Assembly: GCA_964425215.1 (NCBI GenBank)
Contig: CAYRLW010000007.1
Location: forward strand, 1 to 64,000
Origin: CAYRLW01 sp964425215
GTDB taxonomy: Bacteria; Spirochaetota; Spirochaetia; Treponematales; Breznakiellaceae
Reading direction: 5' to 3'
Length of the DNA: 64,000 nt
A program made the position numbers and the translations under genes. Below, one piece after another: positions 60,537-64,000 of this stretch. The notes under the pieces were generated by a model. That model was not told where the DNA came from, searched no databases, and saw only the letters and a list, made by a program, of their open reading frames with translations. Within the stretch, counting starts at the first letter, position 1, and every line of letters starts with the position of its first letter.

Positions 60537-61646
60537 ATGGTCACCATTGCGTTTACCGGCGGCGGCACCGGGGGGCATATTTACCCCGCCCTAGCGGTCG
60601 CAGAACTTTTACAACAGCGTTTACCCTGTCGCCTTATGTGGATCGGTTCCGACTCGGGGATCGATCGGTCCATCGTCGAATCGGCGGGTATCGAATTTTT
60701 TGGGATTCCCACGGGTAAATTGCGGCGTTACTTTTCCCTGAAAAATGTTACCGATACGGTTAAAATTGGAGCGGGCTTTTTAGCGGCCCGGCGGATCTTG
60801 AAAAAACATCGGCCTGCCCTCCTATTCTCCAAGGGGGGGTTTGTCAGCGTTCCTCCCTGCTTTGCCGCCGCATCCCTGGGGATCCCCGTTTTTACCCACG
60901 AGTCGGATTTTAGCCCCGGTTTGGCTACCCGCTTGAACCTTAGGGTTGCGGAAAAGGTTTTTACGGCCTACGAAGCTACGGTTCAACGACTGCCGCCGGG
61001 GTATCGTTACCGGGTAGCGGTGGTGGGCAACCCCGTCCGGCCCGCTTTTAGGCGGGGAAATCCGGAGCGAGGTCGCGCTTTTTTGGGCGTGGATAACCGG
61101 GAACCCCTTTTGTTAGTCCTTGGGGGTAGTCAAGGAGCCCGGCAGGTGAACGATTTAATTCGGACAGCCCTGGGGGAGCTAACGGCCCTCTGTACGGTGA
61201 TCCATCAAACCGGTCCCTCAGCCCAGGATATTCCACCGGCTACGGCAAAATATCGCCCCTTTCCTTACCTAAAGGACGAACTTCCTGATGTTTTAGCGGC
61301 ATCCACGGTGGTGGTAGGCCGCAGTGGAGCGGGAACCCTGTGGGAAGCCGCGGTGGCGGGTATTCCCCTGATTCTTATCCCCCTGGAGGGCTCGGGAACC
61401 CGGGGCGACCAGGTGGAAAACGCCGAATACTTCCAATCCCAGGGCGCGGCCCTGGTACTCTCGGGCTCTTCGGTTACGATGGCCCACCTGGTGGATACGG
61501 TTAAACGGGTTCTTGAAGATAAGGCCCTGAGGGACTCCCTTGTTCAGGGGGTGCGAACCATCGGCCGGTTGGACGGGACTAGTCTTATCGCTTCCGCCAT
61601 CATCGACCGGATCAAAAACCAAGGGACAGCAGGAGGACAGGGATGA
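60537..61646 (+). CDS. murG: UDP-N-acetylglucosamine transferase MurG
   Basis: A 369-residue enzyme that adds GlcNAc to lipid I to give lipid II on the inner membrane face. It has the N-terminal 'TGGGTGGHIYPALAVAE', 'FSKGGFVSVPPCFAA', 'THESDFSPGLATRL', 'VLGGSQGARQVND' and the sugar-binding 'VGRSGAGTLWEAAVAGIPLILIPL' broken across strands. ATG 60537 is chosen; an upstream TTG at 60501 would add 12 residues before the glycine loop without family support. Confidence 0.95.
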   Translation: MVTIAFTGGGTGGHIYPALAVAELLQQRLPCRLMWIGSDSGIDRSIVESAGIEFFGIPTGKLRRYFSLKNVTDTVKIGAGFLAARRILKKHRPALLFSKGGFVSVPPCFAAASLGIPVFTHESDFSPGLATRLNLRVAEKVFTAYEATVQRLPPGYRYRVAVVGNPVRPAFRRGNPERGRAFLGVDNREPLLLVLGGSQGARQVNDLIRTALGELTALCTVIHQTGPSAQDIPPATAKYRPFPYLKDELPDVLAASTVVVGRSGAGTLWEAAVAGIPLILIPLEGSGTRGDQVENAEYFQSQGAALVLSGSSVTMAHLVDTVKRVLEDKALRDSLVQGVRTIGRLDGTSLIASAIIDRIKNQGTAGGQG

Positions 61647-62137
61647 GTTTTACAACCATCGATATTATTTTCGCTTCGGTCGTACTTATTTTGGTGGTCC
61701 GCTGTGCCCTTCGGGGCTTTGTCGAGGAGTTTATGTCCGTCGCCGCAATTACCCTTGGACTAATCGTGGCGATTCTCCTGTACCCCCGGGGAGCGGTTTA
61801 CATAAAAAATAAAATGAATATTAACATCCTACCAGAGGTATTAGCTTTTGCGGCACTTTTTATTGGAATATTTATTGTAGTAAAAATATTTGAACATATT
61901 TTGCGGGATATTGTTCAACGGGTTGAATTGGGATCCGTGGATAGATTTTTAGGAATTATATGGGGTTTGGTGGAGGGTCTTTTGGTCGTCGCCCTAGCCA
62001 TCTTTGTTTTATCGGTTCAGCCCTTGTTTGACCCGTCACCCCTTTTGGGAAAGAGCCTCTTTGCCCATTATTTATTGCCCCTTATGGGTGTTTTGGAAAA
62101 AAACGTCCCTATCTTGAACGTAAGGGTCCCACAATAA
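61643..62137 (+). CDS. cvpA: CvpA family membrane protein
   Basis: A 164-residue protein with four membrane helices: 'TIDIIFASVVLILVVRCALRG' region, 'MSVAAITLGLIVAILLYP', 'VLAFAALFIGIFIVVKIFEH' and 'FLGIIWGLVEGLLVVALAIF'. CvpA proteins are linked to envelope stability and colicin V export in E. coli. It overlaps murG by 4 bases (ATGA) and the polymerase gene by 1. Confidence 0.88.
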   Translation: MSFTTIDIIFASVVLILVVRCALRGFVEEFMSVAAITLGLIVAILLYPRGAVYIKNKMNINILPEVLAFAALFIGIFIVVKIFEHILRDIVQRVELGSVDRFLGIIWGLVEGLLVVALAIFVLSVQPLFDPSPLLGKSLFAHYLLPLMGVLEKNVPILNVRVPQ

Positions 62138-63480
62138 TGTTTGAAAACCTGGTGGCCCAACCGGCGGTGAATCAGCTGATAGAGGATATCCGATCATCAT
62201 CCTTACCCTCTTCTCTGTTGTTCCAAGGTCCCGCCGCTTCGGGTAAGGGAACTGCGGCCCTCGAATTAGGCCGGGTTCTCTCCTGTGAAAATCCTCAGGC
62301 TCCGTGGAACTGTACCTGTTCTGCCTGTACGCTCCATCGAACCCTTTCCCATCCGGATCTCCTGCTCCTGGGAAGCCGTTCCTTTTCTGCGGAGATTTCA
62401 GCCGCCGCCGCCGCGTTTATCCGGGAAAGCGAATCCGCCGCCCGGCTCCTCTTTCTTCGGTCCTTAAAAAAATTGACCTCCCGGTTCGCTCCTGTCCTCT
62501 GGGAAGGGGAAGAGGCGAAACTGAACAAGGCCGCCGCTTTGGTGGTTACGATCAACGAAATGATCGAGGATTTGGAAAACCTCTTCGAGCCTCCTGTGGG
62601 CACGGGGTCCCTGATTCCCCGGTTAAAAGAAACGACCAAATCGGAAGATTTGACCGATTTGGTGGAAAAAATTATAAATACGGCCATAAAGCTGGAAGCC
62701 GACGGCATCGCCGATACCATTCCCATTTTTCAGGTTAGGCGGGCTTCTTTCTGGGCTCGGCTGGCCCCCGTGGGAAAGAGAAAATTACTGGTTTTAGAAA
62801 ATGCCGATCGGATGCAGGATAGCGCCCGGAACGCCCTGTTGAAAATTCTCGAAGAACCGCCGGAAACCGCGGTGGTCCTTTTGACCACCGAACGACGGGG
62901 CGCCATATTGCCTACTATCCTTTCCCGTTTGCGGCCCTATCAATTTTCCCGACGAGAAGGCTCCAAAGAATTGGAGGTTATTCGCCGGGTTTTTCGGGAT
63001 AACGCGGGGGCCGAAGCCCTGGGGACTGGGGCGGACCCCTGGGGGGGCAGTAAAATAAGCGCCTATTTGGAAAGTTTTCTCCCCATCTCCCCCGCTTTGA
63101 TCGACCAAGCGGCGGCCTTTTTTGCCCATTCTATTTTTAAGACCGCCTCTTACGGCGCGGAACTGAAGGAACGTTTTTTCCAAAACCCTTCACAGACCGA
63201 ATTTTCGACGGATTCCCGTGAGGTAGTCGGTCGGGTTCTAAAAATGATGGATAATTTTTCTATCCGTTCTTTGTTTCCCCTCTTTTTAGAACGGATGTTA
63301 CGGAATTTGGAACCCCTCCTGCGGGAAAATCCTTTAGGCCCCCCTATTACGGTGGCGGCGGACCAATGGCGTCAAGCCGTACGGAGCGCCGATGTGGCCG
63401 TAGGGACTTACAACCAAAATCCAAGCCTGGCGTTGGAAGCTCTTTTTATCCGATTGACCAAACAAACGGGGCGCATATGA
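62137..63480 (+). CDS. holB: DNA polymerase III clamp-loader subunit (delta'-like) with long insertion
   Basis: A 447-residue clamp-loader protein. It has a P-loop-like 'FQGPAASGKGTAALEL' (29-44), zinc-binding cysteines ('CENPQAPWNCTCSAC'), 'HPDLLLLG', then 'KLLVLENADRMQDSARNALLKILEEPP' split over the Walker B and sensor-1 region. The 'SRL' at 'TILSRLRPYQF' replaces the usual SRC. About 110 extra residues lie between HPD and the Walker B, so it is longer than E. coli delta' (334). It could be annotated dnaX-like, but the C-terminal tau part is absent. Confidence 0.82.
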   Translation: MFENLVAQPAVNQLIEDIRSSSLPSSLLFQGPAASGKGTAALELGRVLSCENPQAPWNCTCSACTLHRTLSHPDLLLLGSRSFSAEISAAAAAFIRESESAARLLFLRSLKKLTSRFAPVLWEGEEAKLNKAAALVVTINEMIEDLENLFEPPVGTGSLIPRLKETTKSEDLTDLVEKIINTAIKLEADGIADTIPIFQVRRASFWARLAPVGKRKLLVLENADRMQDSARNALLKILEEPPETAVVLLTTERRGAILPTILSRLRPYQFSRREGSKELEVIRRVFRDNAGAEALGTGADPWGGSKISAYLESFLPISPALIDQAAAFFAHSIFKTASYGAELKERFFQNPSQTEFSTDSREVVGRVLKMMDNFSIRSLFPLFLERMLRNLEPLLRENPLGPPITVAADQWRQAVRSADVAVGTYNQNPSLALEALFIRLTKQTGRI

Positions 63481-64000
63481 GAAATTTTATCGAACGGGCC
63501 CTAAAAAAACTTCCCAAAATGACGGCGGAACAGATCACCGAACTACTCCTCTCTTCCGCCGAAGAAAACGAACGGCTGGAATCGGTGTTGGATTCCCTTG
63601 CCGAGGGACTTCTGGTCTGCGATGAGGCCAATAACCTCATTTTAATCAACAAAGCGGCGGAACGGCTTTTACCCCTGGTGTTTCACGATCAGGGGGAACG
63701 GCCCCTGTGGACCTCCGTGTCGGATGAACGGATAGCCGAATTTTTAAAAACAACCCTGCAGAGCGGCGACCGGGTAGAAGACCGGGAGTTCGACGTGGAG
63801 TGTAAGGGGATACAACGGCTGTTGGCGGTAAGCGTCCTCCCGTTGGTAAAGGATCGTCGGGTTACGGGTTCCCTGGTTCATGTGGAGGATATTACGGAAA
63901 AACGGGGAAAAGAAGCCCGTTTACGCCGGGCGGAAAACCTGGCCAGCCTGACGACCCTCGCCGCGGGGGTGGCCCACGAAATCAAGAACCCCCTGGGTTC
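63477..64000 (+). CDS. NtrB/AtoS-type PAS histidine kinase, 3' end outside window
   Basis: The first 174 residues are present. A short helix (1-35) is followed by a PAS domain (about 36-150, 'VLDSLAEGLLVCDEANNLILIN'-type start and 'GSLVHVEDITEKR' end). The H-box 'LAAGVAHEIKNPLG' carries the phosphorylated histidine and runs to the window edge. There is no membrane helix, so a cytoplasmic sensor is likely. Such kinases usually pair with sigma-54 response regulators. ATG 63477 overlaps the preceding stop by 4 bases (ATGA). Confidence 0.88.
   Translation, partial: MRNFIERALKKLPKMTAEQITELLLSSAEENERLESVLDSLAEGLLVCDEANNLILINKAAERLLPLVFHDQGERPLWTSVSDERIAEFLKTTLQSGDRVEDREFDVECKGIQRLLAVSVLPLVKDRRVTGSLVHVEDITEKRGKEARLRRAENLASLTTLAAGVAHEIKNPLG

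Overview
The window is from a spirochaete, most likely a Treponema-like bacterium of the free-living or insect-gut kind. The best evidence is a long motility operon (about 32.2-52.3 kb) in the order known from Borrelia and Treponema: flbB, fliK, flgD, flgE, flbD, motA, motB, fliL, fliM, fliY, fliO, fliP, fliQ, fliR, flhB, flhA, flhF, flhG, an unknown gene, fliA and a DUF342/FapA gene. It includes FlbB, a collar protein of periplasmic flagella, and a hook protein with the Lys/Cys pair that spirochaetes use for lysinoalanine cross-links. GlgC, the MrfAB repair pair and a pseudouridine salvage locus point away from the reduced T. pallidum genome. A run of 100 Ns (58935-59034) shows that this is a draft assembly.

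Layout. 1-2.5 kb: the 3' end of a TPR protein and a convergent secreted protein. 2.5-5.6 kb: an orphan Cas2-like protein, prfB with its programmed +1 frameshift, and a PEGA-domain membrane protein. 5.6-18.6 kb: one tightly packed rightward chain: ftsY, a YD-repeat lipoprotein-like or secreted protein, lolC-lolD-lolE-type lipoprotein transporter genes, mcsA, a strongly degenerate mcsB, clpC, an FAH-family enzyme, avtA and a class V aminotransferase. It ends at a repeat-rich hairpin before the convergent glgC. 20-23.8 kb: mrfA-mrfB DNA repair genes. 23.8-28.2 kb (leftward): rdgB, an SLC13/ArsB-type carrier, a COG2426 membrane protein and a UvrD/PcrA-like helicase. 28.3-32.1 kb: a methyltransferase-pseudouridine kinase fusion, psuG and a metallophosphoesterase.

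32.2-55.8 kb: the motility operon, followed without a clear break by two unknown proteins, an atypical Hsp70 and a J-domain/HEAT protein. 55.8-57.5 kb (leftward): cheW and an outer-membrane barrel-like protein, each with a good sigma70-type promoter. 57.6 kb: tRNA-Phe(GAA) with its own promoter and terminator, then a copy of a dispersed palindromic repeat. 58-64 kb: a class III adenylate cyclase broken by the assembly gap, a TIR-like/ankyrin protein, murG, cvpA, a DNA polymerase III delta'-like gene and the start of an NtrB/AtoS-type histidine kinase.

Genes are densely packed. Many starts overlap the preceding stop by 1-4 bases, often with GTG or TTG, so translational coupling is probably widespread. 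Items most worth a second look are the McsB-like protein that has lost its kinase active site between mcsA and clpC, the methyltransferase-PsuK fusion, the MrfAB pair, the palindromic repeat with a compensated base pair, a shared upstream motif at two motility genes, and the Hsp70/J-HEAT pair attached to the motility operon.
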